From the NCBI GenBank assembly GCA_022648545.1, contig JALCMP010000012.1, positions 1-59,478 on the forward strand: DNA of 59,478 nt. The letters run 5' to 3'. The notes below the pieces were generated by a model. It had not been told where the DNA came from, made no database searches, and saw only the letters and a program-made list of their open reading frames with translations. Each line of letters begins with the position of its first letter. Positions within the stretch are counted from its first letter, which is position 1. Of this stretch, positions 33,404-41,807 are shown piece by piece. The DNA comes from Bacteroidales bacterium. GTDB lineage: Bacteria; Bacteroidota; Bacteroidia; Bacteroidales; UBA932. The position numbers and the translations under genes were made by a program.

Positions 33404-36334
33404 TTAGAATGTTATATCCACACCGAATGTAAATTGTGATGTCCTGGGATAGTAATCGAGACTTTCTATGCCCGGCTCTATTCCCGATAATGCAACCTCG
33501 GGATCAACCCCTCTGTAACCGGTAATGCAGAGAATATTCTGTGCATTTATTGAAAACCTTATGGATTTCAACAGGCCGTTTTTAGGCTTGAGGCTGTATC
33601 CCAGGGTTACGTTGTCCAATTTTAAATATGAAGCGTCTTCTATATATTTTGAAGAATATTTATATGTGGTACTTGTAAAATCGGTGTGCTTGAGCCATTT
33701 TGAAGAAATATTACGCAATCCTATGCTGCTGAGATTCTCATATTCCATAGCATATGTATTGAGAATATCTCCGCCTATGGAAACCCTCATTGAAAATCCG
33801 AAATCGAATTGTCTGTATCTTAACGTATTGCTAAACCCTATGGTAGCATCGGGATAGGCATATCCTAATTTTACCCAGTTTTCCTCGGGTACGGATCCGT
33901 CAGCACCCTGCCCCAGAAGCACATCCGAGCCGTCGGTATCGGTTCCCAGCCATATCGGACCATAAAAGGTTCCGAGGGAATGTCCTTCAATCAGACGCTG
34001 GGTATATGCAGCTGCTGCAGAAACCCATCCTACCTTATATGTTCCGTCGGTAAATTCGTCATTAGTAAACTTTACCAGTTTATTTTTATTATGAGATACA
34101 GTCACGGTACTGCTCCATTCAAAATTATCGTTCTTTACCGGAACTCCTGAAATAGTAAGTTCAAGACCCTCGTTATTAACCTTACCGACATTAGTAAACA
34201 AGGTGTTATATACATAAGGAGGAGTGGGAACCGTATAATTATACAGAAGGTTGGAGGTTACCCTCTTATAATAATCGAATACTACGGAAAGCCTTCCTTT
34301 GAACATGGTCATATCAAAACCGAAATCCAGTTCAGCCTTCTTTTCCCATTTTAACTTGGGATTGGCATTGCTGGCAGGTTCATAAGTATTGATCCATGAT
34401 CCGTTATAATAGAATTTGCCGGAAGTGGTCATCATCAGCAGGGATTTGTAATTAGAAAAATCCTGGTTCCCGGTGACACCGTAGCCGGCCCTTATCTTTA
34501 AATCGTCGATCCATTTAATATCGGACATGAACGGTTCCCTGCTTATTCTCCATCCAAGGCTTACGGCCGGAAACCATCCCCATTTGTTGTCCGATCCGAA
34601 CCGGCTGGAGCCGTCCCTCCTTATGGAAGCCGACAACAAATACTTATCGTCGTAATTATACATAAGGCGCCCGAAGAATCCTATATATGTATTATCTTCC
34701 TTATATGAATACATGGAAGCATCCCCGTTGGTAAGCGCCGTCCCCGAACCGATGTCGTTGGTTCCGTTATCATCAAAATCAAAACCGTGATTTCCCATAG
34801 AAGAAGTCGTACTATAATCGTATTGATATGTATATCCAAGCAATCCCTGTACTGAATGTTTTCCGAAGTTGTTAGAATACCTCAAGGTCGATTCATATTG
34901 GGTATCGTTAGACATATAATTCTCAATCTTAGCCTTTCCGTCGGTTCCTATCAGGCTCGGATAATAATGGGAATAATATTCCCGGATCTCGTTTTTTTCT
35001 CTTGAAAGAGATATGAAATTATCCCATTTCAATCCCTTTATTGGCTTAATATTAAGGACGGCCCTCACATTACCTCCATAAACATCGCTGTTGGTACTGC
35101 AATGCCTTTCGTTTATCATTGCAACGGGATTATAATATTCCATTGCAGAAATACGGCTATACCCTCCGGCTGCGGTGTTTTCAGGGTCATACACGCTTTC
35201 CGTAGGATTGTGAGTAAAAGCCTGTCCGAATGCGCTGGTAATGGAAGGAGTATATTTTCTATGTATTATACTTACATTATAATCGAGATCGAGCCATTTA
35301 TCCAATACCGACTGACGGATATTTGAGGACAAGATCATTTTTGAAGCTCCATTATGTTTCTGCAACCCGTCGCTGTTCTCGTAGCTGAACGATGTGTGAT
35401 GCGAAAATTGTTCTGATCCGCCGGAAATAGATAAATTATGCTTGTAGGAAACCGGAGTCCTGGTTATTTCATCGAACCAATCCGTATTACCGTCAAAAAT
35501 ATAAGAACTCAGATCGGGCCTGTAATTCTCTATCACATATTTATATTCAGATGCGCTTAAAGGTTTCGCCCTTCTGGCTATCTTTCCTATGGTAACCTGG
35601 CCGTTATAAGAAACTTCCGTTTTTCCGGTCCGTGCCCTTTTGGTCGTTATTATAATAACTCCGTTGGTCCCCCTGGTTCCGTATATAGCTGCCGCGGAAC
35701 CATCCTTCAGTACGTCTATCGATTCCACTTCCTGAAAATTTATATTGCGGATATCGGCTCCGGCAACTCCGTCTATTATGATAAGGGGACTCTGCCCTGC
35801 GGACAATGTATTTGTTCCGCGAAGCAGGACCTCATATTTTGCCGTAGGATCGGCTCCATTGGGGTTTAATATTTGCAGACCCGCAACCTTCCCCTGAAGC
35901 ATACCCATCGCGGTGGTAAAATTACCTTTATTAAGGTCGTCCGATTTTATACTTGATACCGAGCCCGTCACCTCTTTTTTTGTTGTGGAACCATATCCTA
36001 TTACTACTACGTCGCTTAACAAATTGGTATCTTCAACCAGACGGAAAACTATACTACTGCGGTCGCCTACCTTTTGTTCCTGCGTAACATAGCTCATATA
36101 AGAAACCCTTAAAACATCGGAAGGAGCGGCCTTAAGGGTAAAAAGGCCGTCGACATCAGTACCGGTACCATTATCTGTACCTTTTATAACAACATAAGCA
36201 CCGGCCAGCGGTTCTCCGGATTCATCCAGGACCTTTCCTTTGACTATATTCTGTGCCAATGCCATATTTCCCATGCATACGAGCGGAATCCACGATAGCA
36301 TGAATAAAATACTGCGGATAGAAAATAATTTCAT
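33404..36334 (-). CDS. SusC-family TonB-dependent transporter (PUL 2)
   Basis: 976 aa. A signal peptide ends near ALAQ (residue 28), followed by a carboxypeptidase-regulatory-like domain (IVKGKVLDESGEPLAGAYVVIKG), then VVVIGYGSTTKKEVTGSVSS, the plug (VLLRGTNTLSAGQSPLIIIDGV, DVLKDGSAAAIYGTRGTNGV) and a beta-barrel ending in FGVDITF. Family role: energy-coupled import of a ligand too large for porins, here probably a ribosyl-containing molecule judging by the operon. It sits 19 bp after the ribokinase gene and directly before susD. Confidence 0.96.
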   Translation of the reverse strand: MKLFSIRSILFMLSWIPLVCMGNMALAQNIVKGKVLDESGEPLAGAYVVIKGTDNGTGTDVDGLFTLKAAPSDVLRVSYMSYVTQEQKVGDRSSIVFRLVEDTNLLSDVVVIGYGSTTKKEVTGSVSSIKSDDLNKGNFTTAMGMLQGKVAGLQILNPNGADPTAKYEVLLRGTNTLSAGQSPLIIIDGVAGADIRNINFQEVESIDVLKDGSAAAIYGTRGTNGVIIITTKRARTGKTEVSYNGQVTIGKIARRAKPLSASEYKYVIENYRPDLSSYIFDGNTDWFDEITRTPVSYKHNLSISGGSEQFSHHTSFSYENSDGLQKHNGASKMILSSNIRQSVLDKWLDLDYNVSIIHRKYTPSITSAFGQAFTHNPTESVYDPENTAAGGYSRISAMEYYNPVAMINERHCSTNSDVYGGNVRAVLNIKPIKGLKWDNFISLSREKNEIREYYSHYYPSLIGTDGKAKIENYMSNDTQYESTLRYSNNFGKHSVQGLLGYTYQYDYSTTSSMGNHGFDFDDNGTNDIGSGTALTNGDASMYSYKEDNTYIGFFGRLMYNYDDKYLLSASIRRDGSSRFGSDNKWGWFPAVSLGWRISREPFMSDIKWIDDLKIRAGYGVTGNQDFSNYKSLLMMTTSGKFYYNGSWINTYEPASNANPKLKWEKKAELDFGFDMTMFKGRLSVVFDYYKRVTSNLLYNYTVPTPPYVYNTLFTNVGKVNNEGLELTISGVPVKNDNFEWSSTVTVSHNKNKLVKFTNDEFTDGTYKVGWVSAAAAYTQRLIEGHSLGTFYGPIWLGTDTDGSDVLLGQGADGSVPEENWVKLGYAYPDATIGFSNTLRYRQFDFGFSMRVSIGGDILNTYAMEYENLSSIGLRNISSKWLKHTDFTSTTYKYSSKYIEDASYLKLDNVTLGYSLKPKNGLLKSIRFSINAQNILCITGYRGVDPEVALSGIEPGIESLDYYPRTSQFTFGVDITF

Positions 36335-36353
36335 AACATTTAATTTTATTAGG

Positions 36354-37268
36354 TTAGCTATTCATTTCGGATCTATATGGTATCGAATTTTGGGAGCCAT
36401 GCCTGGTTACTGCAATTGCGGAAGCGTGATTCGCAAAGGAAATGGCATCACTTACCGTCCTGCCTTCCGACAAGGCCACGCATAATGCGCCGCAAAACGT
36501 ATCGCCTGCCGCAGTAGTGTCTACCGCCTTTACTTTTTCGGCTGGAAATACGGAAATTCTTCCTTCTTCGCACAGAATGGCGCCCTGCGATCCCATGGTT
36601 ATTATCACATTCTTCACCCCCAAGCCGTTAATTTTTGCGGCAGCTTCAGAAGCTGAAGAAATATCGGTTACGGGAACCCCGGATATCTTTTCAGCTTCAT
36701 TCTGATTGGGTACTATTATATCTATATTTGAAAAAAGAGAGGCTGGAAGCATTCCGCACATTGGAGCAGGATTAAGTATTACGATCGCACCGCTCCTTTT
36801 GGCAAATTTTGCGGCTCTTTCTACGGAAGGAATCGGAATTTCAAGCTGCATCATTAAAATGCCTGCTTCTTCTATAGCACTCACCTTTTCGGATACATCT
36901 TCTGGAGAAAGCATACCGTTGGCGCCCGAAGCAACTACGATGCAGTTCTCCGCCTTTTCATCCACGTTTATCAAGGCAACCCCCGATGGCTTCTCGCTGC
37001 ATATTATTATATGCGAAGTATCTATCTTTTCCTTATCATACCGTTCCATGGCTTTTTTCCCGAACATATCGTCACCAACCTTGCATATGAAGACAACTTC
37101 ACCACCCAGGCGTGCGGCGGCAACGGCCTGATTAGCCCCCTTGCCTCCAGGATCCATAAAAAAATCATCGCCGAGTACGGTTTCCCCCGGAGCGGGTAAT
37201 TTGGGTGATTTAACTATCATATCGGTATTGCTGCTTCCGATAACCAGGATCCTATTCTTTTTATACAT
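36354..37268 (-). CDS. rbsK: Ribokinase (PfkB family)
   Basis: 304 aa from ATG at 37268; a TTG at 37301 lies in the promoter/operator and is rejected. GSSNTDMIVKSPKLPAPGETVLG and DPGGKGANQAVAAARLGG (residues 39-56) are the ribokinase sugar-binding signature. VPNQNEAE is at about 187-193, and DTTAAGDTFCGAL with catalytic Asp256 is the ATP/anion-hole signature. It phosphorylates ribose to ribose-5-phosphate in the cytoplasm. It is the first gene of the PUL 2 operon, behind a LacI-type operator, which gives the operon its likely substrate. Ribokinase is favoured over fructokinase by the sugar-binding motif; deoxyribose or another pentose cannot be excluded. Confidence 0.93.
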   Translation of the reverse strand: MYKKNRILVIGSSNTDMIVKSPKLPAPGETVLGDDFFMDPGGKGANQAVAAARLGGEVVFICKVGDDMFGKKAMERYDKEKIDTSHIIICSEKPSGVALINVDEKAENCIVVASGANGMLSPEDVSEKVSAIEEAGILMMQLEIPIPSVERAAKFAKRSGAIVILNPAPMCGMLPASLFSNIDIIVPNQNEAEKISGVPVTDISSASEAAAKINGLGVKNVIITMGSQGAILCEEGRISVFPAEKVKAVDTTAAGDTFCGALCVALSEGRTVSDAISFANHASAIAVTRHGSQNSIPYRSEMNS

Positions 37269-37276
37269 AAGTTTAC

Positions 37277-37306
37277 TATATTTGAACAATCGTTTGTGCA
37301 AATATA
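37277..37306. promoter_or_regulatory. LacI-type operator overlapping the ribokinase promoter
   Basis: A 30-bp palindrome with central CG: left half TATATTTGAACAATC, right half GTTTGTGCAAATATA, with 13 of 15 base pairs matching. The minus-strand element TATATTTG at 37306-37299 fits the -7 consensus for the ribokinase operon and is inside the palindrome. The same 8-mer stands on the plus strand at 37277. Central CG and position over the promoter are typical of LacI-family repressor sites, and a lacI-type gene starts 96 bp away. Confidence 0.8.
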
Positions 37307-37333
37307 TAATATTTTCTTAATATGAAAGTAGCG

Positions 37334-37345
37334 TATTTGCAAATA
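37334..37345. repeat. Short perfect palindrome TATTTGCAAATA
   Basis: A 12-bp perfect inverted repeat that equals the outer arms of the nearby 30-bp operator without its centre. It lies between that operator and the -7 element of the regulator gene. It may be an auxiliary site or chance in AT-rich DNA. Confidence 0.35.
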
Positions 37346-37351
37346 AAATAT

Positions 37352-37359
37352 TAGTTTTG
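37352..37359 (+). promoter_or_regulatory. -7 element of the lacI-type regulator gene
   Basis: TAGTTTTG fits TAnnTTTG and lies 42 bp upstream of the ATG at 37402. No clear -33 TTG is found at the right spacing. Confidence 0.4.
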
Positions 37360-37401
37360 TATGAAATATGTCGCTCTACAGCATTAAAAACACATTTTTG
37401 C

Positions 37402-38409
37402 ATGAAACATGGAACTTTAAAGGATATTTCGCAGGCAACAGGATATTCCAAGTCGACCATATCGCGAGTATTAAACGGAAAATCAGCGGAATACAGGATA
37501 AGCGCAACGGCTGTCGACAAGATAAGAAGGGCCGTAAAAGAGGTTAATTACAAACCCAACATGGCTGCACAAATTTTGCGCACGAACAAAAGCCATTCTA
37601 TAGTTCTGCTGGTCCCCGGAATTGACAATCCTTTCTTTGCAAGCATTGCCAGTTTCATAATGAAAGAAGCGCGTCAGTATGATTACAACGTTCTGGTTAT
37701 GGACACCGCGGAAAACGCACATATAGAAAACACGGCATTAAACTCACTGATAGCAAGAAACATAGAAGGGATAATCATAGTACCGGTAGGAGCCGATCCC
37801 GCCCGCCTGGAACAAATCAGCCGGACCATTCCGCTCATATTGATAGACAGATACTTTAAAGGTTACGACCTGCCTTATGTATCCACCGACAATTATATGG
37901 GAGCCTATAACGCCACTAAACTTCTTCTTAAACACGGACACAGAAAAATTCTATGCATACAGGGCCCGGGAATTTCCGTCACAACGCAGGAAAGAGTACG
38001 GGGATATATAGAAGCAATGAAGGAAAACGGCAATTCGGACAATATCCTAACGAAAGGAAATGAATTTTCAGTACAGAACGGTTATATAGAAACTAATATG
38101 GTAATTTCCGCGGACTACCGCCCTACTGCTATTTTCTCATTAAGCAATACCATACTTCTCGGCACAATAAAAGCGCTAAGGGAACATGAGATAAAAATCC
38201 CGGATGAAATCTCCCTCATATCTTTCGACGACAGCACCTATCTCGACTATCTGAACCCTCCTATAACAAGAATCGCGCAGCCGATAGAAAACATATGCAT
38301 AATTGCATTCAAATCTTTAATGAATAAAATAATAGACAACCAGGAAATGCATTCAAGCACATTGCTGCAGCCGCAAATAATAGTAAGAGACTCCATAAAA
38401 ATATTATAA
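37402..38409 (+). CDS. LacI-family transcriptional regulator of PUL 2
   Basis: 335 aa from ATG at 37402; an upstream in-frame ATG at 37357 overlaps the -7 element and adds 15 residues before the usual helix-turn-helix. TLKDISQATGYSKSTISRVLNG (about residues 5-26) is the DNA-binding motif, followed by the hinge VNYKPNMAAQILRTNKSHSI. The periplasmic-binding-like effector domain runs from about 62, with GIDNPFFASIASFIMKEA, ILIDRYFKG, YVSTDNYMGAYNATKLLLKHGHRKI and SLISFDDSTYLDYLNPPITRIAQP. It is divergent from rbsK with a palindromic operator between them, so it most likely represses the PUL until a sugar (perhaps ribose or a phosphate of it) binds. Confidence 0.93.
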   Translation: MKHGTLKDISQATGYSKSTISRVLNGKSAEYRISATAVDKIRRAVKEVNYKPNMAAQILRTNKSHSIVLLVPGIDNPFFASIASFIMKEARQYDYNVLVMDTAENAHIENTALNSLIARNIEGIIIVPVGADPARLEQISRTIPLILIDRYFKGYDLPYVSTDNYMGAYNATKLLLKHGHRKILCIQGPGISVTTQERVRGYIEAMKENGNSDNILTKGNEFSVQNGYIETNMVISADYRPTAIFSLSNTILLGTIKALREHEIKIPDEISLISFDDSTYLDYLNPPITRIAQPIENICIIAFKSLMNKIIDNQEMHSSTLLQPQIIVRDSIKIL

Positions 38410-38418
38410 TCTTTTTAC

Positions 38419-38426
38419 TAACTTTG
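38419..38426 (+). promoter_or_regulatory. -7 element upstream of NlpC/P60 gene
   Basis: TAACTTTG matches TAnnTTTG, 20 bp before the ATG at 38447 and just after the regulator stop. The -33 region is AT-rich without TTG. Confidence 0.4.
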
Positions 38427-38446
38427 GAGAATAAAATCCCGAATTT

Positions 38447-39556
38447 ATGAAAAAGTACCTTATCGCCGCCCTCACGCTTGCACTTTGCGGATTCTGTGCT
38501 GTTTCCTGCGGAAACAACGGCCCAAAAGCCATAAAGGATTCCGTGGCAGAAGCAGCCGATACGCTCGGCAGCGATTCCTACGGAGTAGCACGACTTTCCG
38601 TAATAAATTTCAACACAGGACCGAGCCTTCACAAAGAATCCGACAGTCAGGCTCTTATGGGAACGCCGATGAAACTTATAGCCAAAAAGAACGGCTGGAC
38701 TCTGGCAGTTACGCCCGAAGGATACGAATCATGGGTAAGCAGTACATCCGTAGCTGAAATGACGAAGCAGGAATTGAAAGATTACCTCGCCAAACCTAAA
38801 ATCATAGTAATATCTGACTATGCAAAAATATATATGGATCCGGATATAAAAAGTATGCCTGTAAGCGATGCTGTGGCAGGATGCATATTAATTGACGGCG
38901 GAAAACATATAAAAGATTTCTCAAAAGTGGAAATAGCCGACGGACGGACAGGATATATAAAAAGTGATAAGGTTGAAAAGTTTTCGGAATGGATGCACAA
39001 ACCGCTTCCTTCGGCCGAAAATATAATATCCACTGCAAAAAGATTCATGGGCGTTCCCTACGTATGGGGAGGGACATCCATAAAAGGCGTTGACTGCAGC
39101 GGATTCACAAAGAGCGTTTATTTCCTTAACGGAGTCATATTAAAGAGAAACGCATGGCAGCAGGCCATGACCGGAACGGACGTAGACATATCAGGATACA
39201 CTAACGGAGGAAAATACACTCTGGAAAGTCTTAAAAACCTTAAGCCCGGCGATCTTCTGTTTTTCGGCAACAAGGCAGCAAACGGAAAAAAGGAACACGT
39301 AACCCATACGGCCATATATGTAGGAAACGGCGTATTTTATCAATCATCGGGACACGTCAGAATAAGCAGTCTGATTCCTTCGGAATCAAATAAATATATC
39401 AAATACAAAAACCTTTTGTGTGCAAAAAGGATTCTTGGAAACATCAACAATGGAAAAGGAATAATTTCCGTCAGGAATTCCGTATATGCAGGATTGAAGG
39501 AAAAGGCAAGGCTGGAAAAGCACCCGGGATACGAAGACGGTTTCGGGAAAAACTAA
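38447..39556 (+). CDS. NlpC/P60 murein-peptide hydrolase lipoprotein
   Basis: 369 aa lipoprotein (Cys21, AVSC). Two bacterial SH3-like modules (about 45-105 and 118-178: GVARLSVINFNTGPS, ILIDGGKHIKDFSKVEIADGRTGYI) precede an NlpC/P60 papain-like domain. Its motifs are GVPYVWGGTSIKGVDCSGF with catalytic Cys217, LKPGDLLFF and HVTHTAIYVGNGVFY with His287. Family role: cleaves gamma-D-Glu-diamino-acid bonds in peptidoglycan peptides, releasing L-Ala-D-Glu. The downstream dipeptide epimerase, 26 bp away, acts on just such a product, so the pair is a murein-recycling unit. Confidence 0.93.
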   Translation: MKKYLIAALTLALCGFCAVSCGNNGPKAIKDSVAEAADTLGSDSYGVARLSVINFNTGPSLHKESDSQALMGTPMKLIAKKNGWTLAVTPEGYESWVSSTSVAEMTKQELKDYLAKPKIIVISDYAKIYMDPDIKSMPVSDAVAGCILIDGGKHIKDFSKVEIADGRTGYIKSDKVEKFSEWMHKPLPSAENIISTAKRFMGVPYVWGGTSIKGVDCSGFTKSVYFLNGVILKRNAWQQAMTGTDVDISGYTNGGKYTLESLKNLKPGDLLFFGNKAANGKKEHVTHTAIYVGNGVFYQSSGHVRISSLIPSESNKYIKYKNLLCAKRILGNINNGKGIISVRNSVYAGLKEKARLEKHPGYEDGFGKN

Positions 39557-39582
39557 TTTACAATAATATAACACTCTCTAAA

Positions 39583-40749
39583 ATGCCAACCAACAGACGT
39601 AATTTTCTAAAGGCTGCAGGCGCCCTTACAGCAGCTGCCGCCGTCTTGAACCCCGCAGAAATTTTCGCAAAAACCTTCGGTACGAAAATCAACAAGAGCA
39701 AGAAAATGCAATTGTCGTTCATTCCATACACAGCCCAGTTAAGACATGTTTTCAGAATTTCCCACAACGCACGCACAAGCACTCCCATAGTTCTTACCCG
39801 CATAACATACGACGGATATACAGGATACGGAGAAGCGTCCATGCCTCCATATCTCGGCGAATCGCAGGCCTCGGTTCTGGCTTACCTGAAAAGGGTGGAC
39901 CTGGGGCAATTTTCTTCACCGTTCGAAATGGAGGACATAATTTCATACCTCGACGGAATAACCACGCATAACACGGCGGCAAAAGCATCGGTAGATATTG
40001 CCCTGCATGATTTGGCAGGCAAGATAATAGGACAGCCATGGTGGAAAATATGGGGCTTCGACGCATCAAAATGCCCCAATACCTCCTACACCATAGGGCT
40101 CGCTGAAGAGAACGTCGTAAAACAAAAGACTGAGGAAGCTGCACCCTACAAGGTCATCAAAGTCAAACTTGGAATGGGTGAGAAAACCGACAAGATGATG
40201 ATAAATACCATTCGCAGCGTAACTGACAAGGTTATTTGCGTTGATATCAACCAGGGGTGGAAGGACAAGCACTATGCCCTGGATATGATAAACTGGCTTA
40301 AGGAAAGAAACGTAAACATGATAGAACAGCCGATGCCCGTAGACATGGTAGATGAGACAGCATGGCTCACCGAGAACAGCCCGCTGCCCATAATAGCGGA
40401 CGAATCCTGCCAGAGACTTGACGACATACTAAAATTAAAAGGAGTCTTTTCAGGCATAAATATAAAACTGATGAAATGCACCGGCCTGTTCGAAGCCAGG
40501 AAAATGGTCACTCTTGCCGAAACGCTCCATATGATGCTTATGGTAGGATGCATGACCGAAACATCCTGCGCAGTTTCCGCAGCCGCACAAATAGCACCCA
40601 GAGTCCAATGGGCGGATCTCGACGGAAATCTTCTGATAGCAAACGATTGTTTCTCCGGCATGAAAATAGTAAACGGAAAAGTTACTCTTACCGATAAACC
40701 GGGCATAGGAATAACAAAAACGGACAAAAATATTAATTTCGAAGCATAA
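39583..40749 (+). CDS. L-Ala-D/L-Glu (dipeptide) epimerase, enolase superfamily
   Basis: 388 aa from ATG at 39583. A longer frame begins inside the preceding gene and lacks homology. The N-terminus NRRNFLKAAGALTAAAAV resembles a twin-Arg-type signal (RR at 5-6) followed by a hydrophobic stretch, so export is likely. The enolase-superfamily barrel carries KVK (Lys193 and Lys195), metal ligands Asp221 (DINQ), Glu248 (EQP) and Asp273 (ADES), and the second catalytic Lys at about 295 (NIKLMKCTG), as in muconate-lactonizing-type dipeptide epimerases. It interconverts L-Ala-D-Glu and L-Ala-L-Glu during murein peptide use. Co-directional with the NlpC/P60 gene. Confidence 0.92.
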   Translation: MPTNRRNFLKAAGALTAAAAVLNPAEIFAKTFGTKINKSKKMQLSFIPYTAQLRHVFRISHNARTSTPIVLTRITYDGYTGYGEASMPPYLGESQASVLAYLKRVDLGQFSSPFEMEDIISYLDGITTHNTAAKASVDIALHDLAGKIIGQPWWKIWGFDASKCPNTSYTIGLAEENVVKQKTEEAAPYKVIKVKLGMGEKTDKMMINTIRSVTDKVICVDINQGWKDKHYALDMINWLKERNVNMIEQPMPVDMVDETAWLTENSPLPIIADESCQRLDDILKLKGVFSGINIKLMKCTGLFEARKMVTLAETLHMMLMVGCMTETSCAVSAAAQIAPRVQWADLDGNLLIANDCFSGMKIVNGKVTLTDKPGIGITKTDKNINFEA

Positions 40750-40775
40750 GAAAAACTAAACAGAAATAATACGCT

Positions 40776-41057
40776 ATGGCAAATAATTTAAGAACCATTA
40801 AAAAAGATGTTATTTTTCTGGTCAATGAATTGATTTCCGACTGCAGGAAGATCATCGAACTTCATCCCGACAAGGAAGAAGAAATAACAAGAATCGCATC
40901 GGAAGCCATAAAACTGGGGGACGAAACATTCGACAAAATAAACCACCGGGATGCAGGTTCAGCCCGTTCATACTATAAAAAGCTCGGCGAATCTTTCCTT
41001 AAGAAAATAGACGAATTATTCACGGAATTAGGTAAAGGAATACAAAAGAAGTCTTAA
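40776..41057 (+). CDS. Small helical protein of unknown function
   Basis: 93 aa, starting 26 bp after the epimerase gene on the same strand. It is predicted all-helical and charged: MANNLRTIKKDVIFLVNELI, then ITRIASEAIKLGDETFDKIN and KLGESFLKKIDELFTELGKG. No signal peptide, no cysteine cluster and no motif I recognise, though it looks like a small conserved Bacteroidales protein. Its stop overlaps the stop of the convergent metalloprotease gene by 3 bp. A partner role with the upstream murein-recycling genes is possible only by position. Confidence 0.75.
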   Translation: MANNLRTIKKDVIFLVNELISDCRKIIELHPDKEEEITRIASEAIKLGDETFDKINHRDAGSARSYYKKLGESFLKKIDELFTELGKGIQKKS

Positions 41058-41707
41058 CGGATAATAAACCTCTTAAGTCTTCCGGCTTTTTCTTTTTCCA
41101 TTCCATCGCACAAGGCATCCAGCAGTGCATGAAATCCCGGACCATGATTATGGTATACGAGATGGCATAGTTCATGTATTATAACGAAGTCCATAAGATC
41201 TGCAGGCAACCTGAGAAGCTGCATATTAAGATTAAGATTATTAAGGGATGAACAACTGCCCCAATTGGATTTATTATTTTTTATGGCAAGACGGCCATAT
41301 GCAAAAGGCGTATATCCTTCTTTAATTCTAACCTTAAACCGATCCGAAAGAGGCAAAAGCTTATAAAGATCCTCTTCCCTTATTTTCCGCAGCAGGGCTG
41401 CAGCAAGAGATGAAGCACGCGCCGGAAGAATTTTTCCGGCATTCTTTCTTAGATCCTGCAACTCCGCCTCTGATAACCCGGGAAGAAAAGTCTTGCCGGC
41501 AATCTTTTTTTTCCGGACATCCATTAAATCTTCTATTCTTTTTCTGTTCCTGTCCACGAAGGCGGCAGCAACGGCAAAAGAGACTCTGCATGGAAGAGAA
41601 ACCTGAACATCGCCGTCCGATACTATCCTTACTCTTATAGTCCTCGACGACTTTCTTTTAGTATATATGACATTCCCCAGCCCGGGATGATTAATTATCT
41701 TTTTCAT
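41054..41707 (-). CDS. YgjP-like zinc metallopeptidase (DUF45)
   Basis: 217 aa from ATG at 41707; a TTG four codons earlier is less likely. The zinc motif HELCH is at 178-182 (FVIIHELCHLVYHNHGPGFHALL), with a following HGPxFH typical of the family. Preceding FAYGRLAIKNNKSNWGSCSS is the other conserved block. N-terminal SSRTIRVRIVSDGDVQVSLP is a beta-rich stretch. Family role: SprT/YgjP-like peptidases of unclear substrate, often near restriction or housekeeping genes. It is convergent with the small helical gene and divergent from rpsO. Confidence 0.9.
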   Translation of the reverse strand: MKKIINHPGLGNVIYTKRKSSRTIRVRIVSDGDVQVSLPCRVSFAVAAAFVDRNRKRIEDLMDVRKKKIAGKTFLPGLSEAELQDLRKNAGKILPARASSLAAALLRKIREEDLYKLLPLSDRFKVRIKEGYTPFAYGRLAIKNNKSNWGSCSSLNNLNLNMQLLRLPADLMDFVIIHELCHLVYHNHGPGFHALLDALCDGMEKEKAGRLKRFIIR

Positions 41708-41735
41708 AGGATATAACAAACATGTACAACGATAC

Positions 41736-41765
41736 TTGCCTTTAAAAAATTTTTACCTATCTTTG
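41736..41765 (+). promoter_or_regulatory. rpsO promoter, -33/-7 type
   Basis: TTG at 41736-41738, 19 bp, then TATCTTTG at 41758-41765. It matches the Bacteroidales housekeeping consensus exactly. The -7 element is 42 bp before the rpsO ATG. Confidence 0.8.
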
Positions 41766-41807
41766 CACTCCCGATTTTGGGACAAAAATATTAAAATCTT
41801 AGCGAAA

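Noticed and set aside
21553..37268. Considered whether PUL 2 is a phage-defence or toxin-antitoxin (ADP-ribosyl) system
   Set aside because: All three glycohydrolases carry export signals and sit with SusC/D, a permease and ribokinase. No ADP-ribosyltransferase or macrodomain partner is seen, so nutrient use is a better explanation.
37269..37301. Upstream in-frame TTG start for ribokinase
   Set aside because: It would place the operator and -7 element inside the coding region. The ATG at 37268 fits the usual ribokinase N-terminus.
39418..39582. Longer frame of the dipeptide epimerase starting inside the NlpC/P60 gene
   Set aside because: The first 55 residues are out-of-frame translation of the preceding gene; the signal-like N-terminus begins at 39583.
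41769..41782. Possible rpsO leader hairpin (TCCC...GGGA)
   Set aside because: The stem is only 4 bp, too short to claim an S15 autoregulatory structure.
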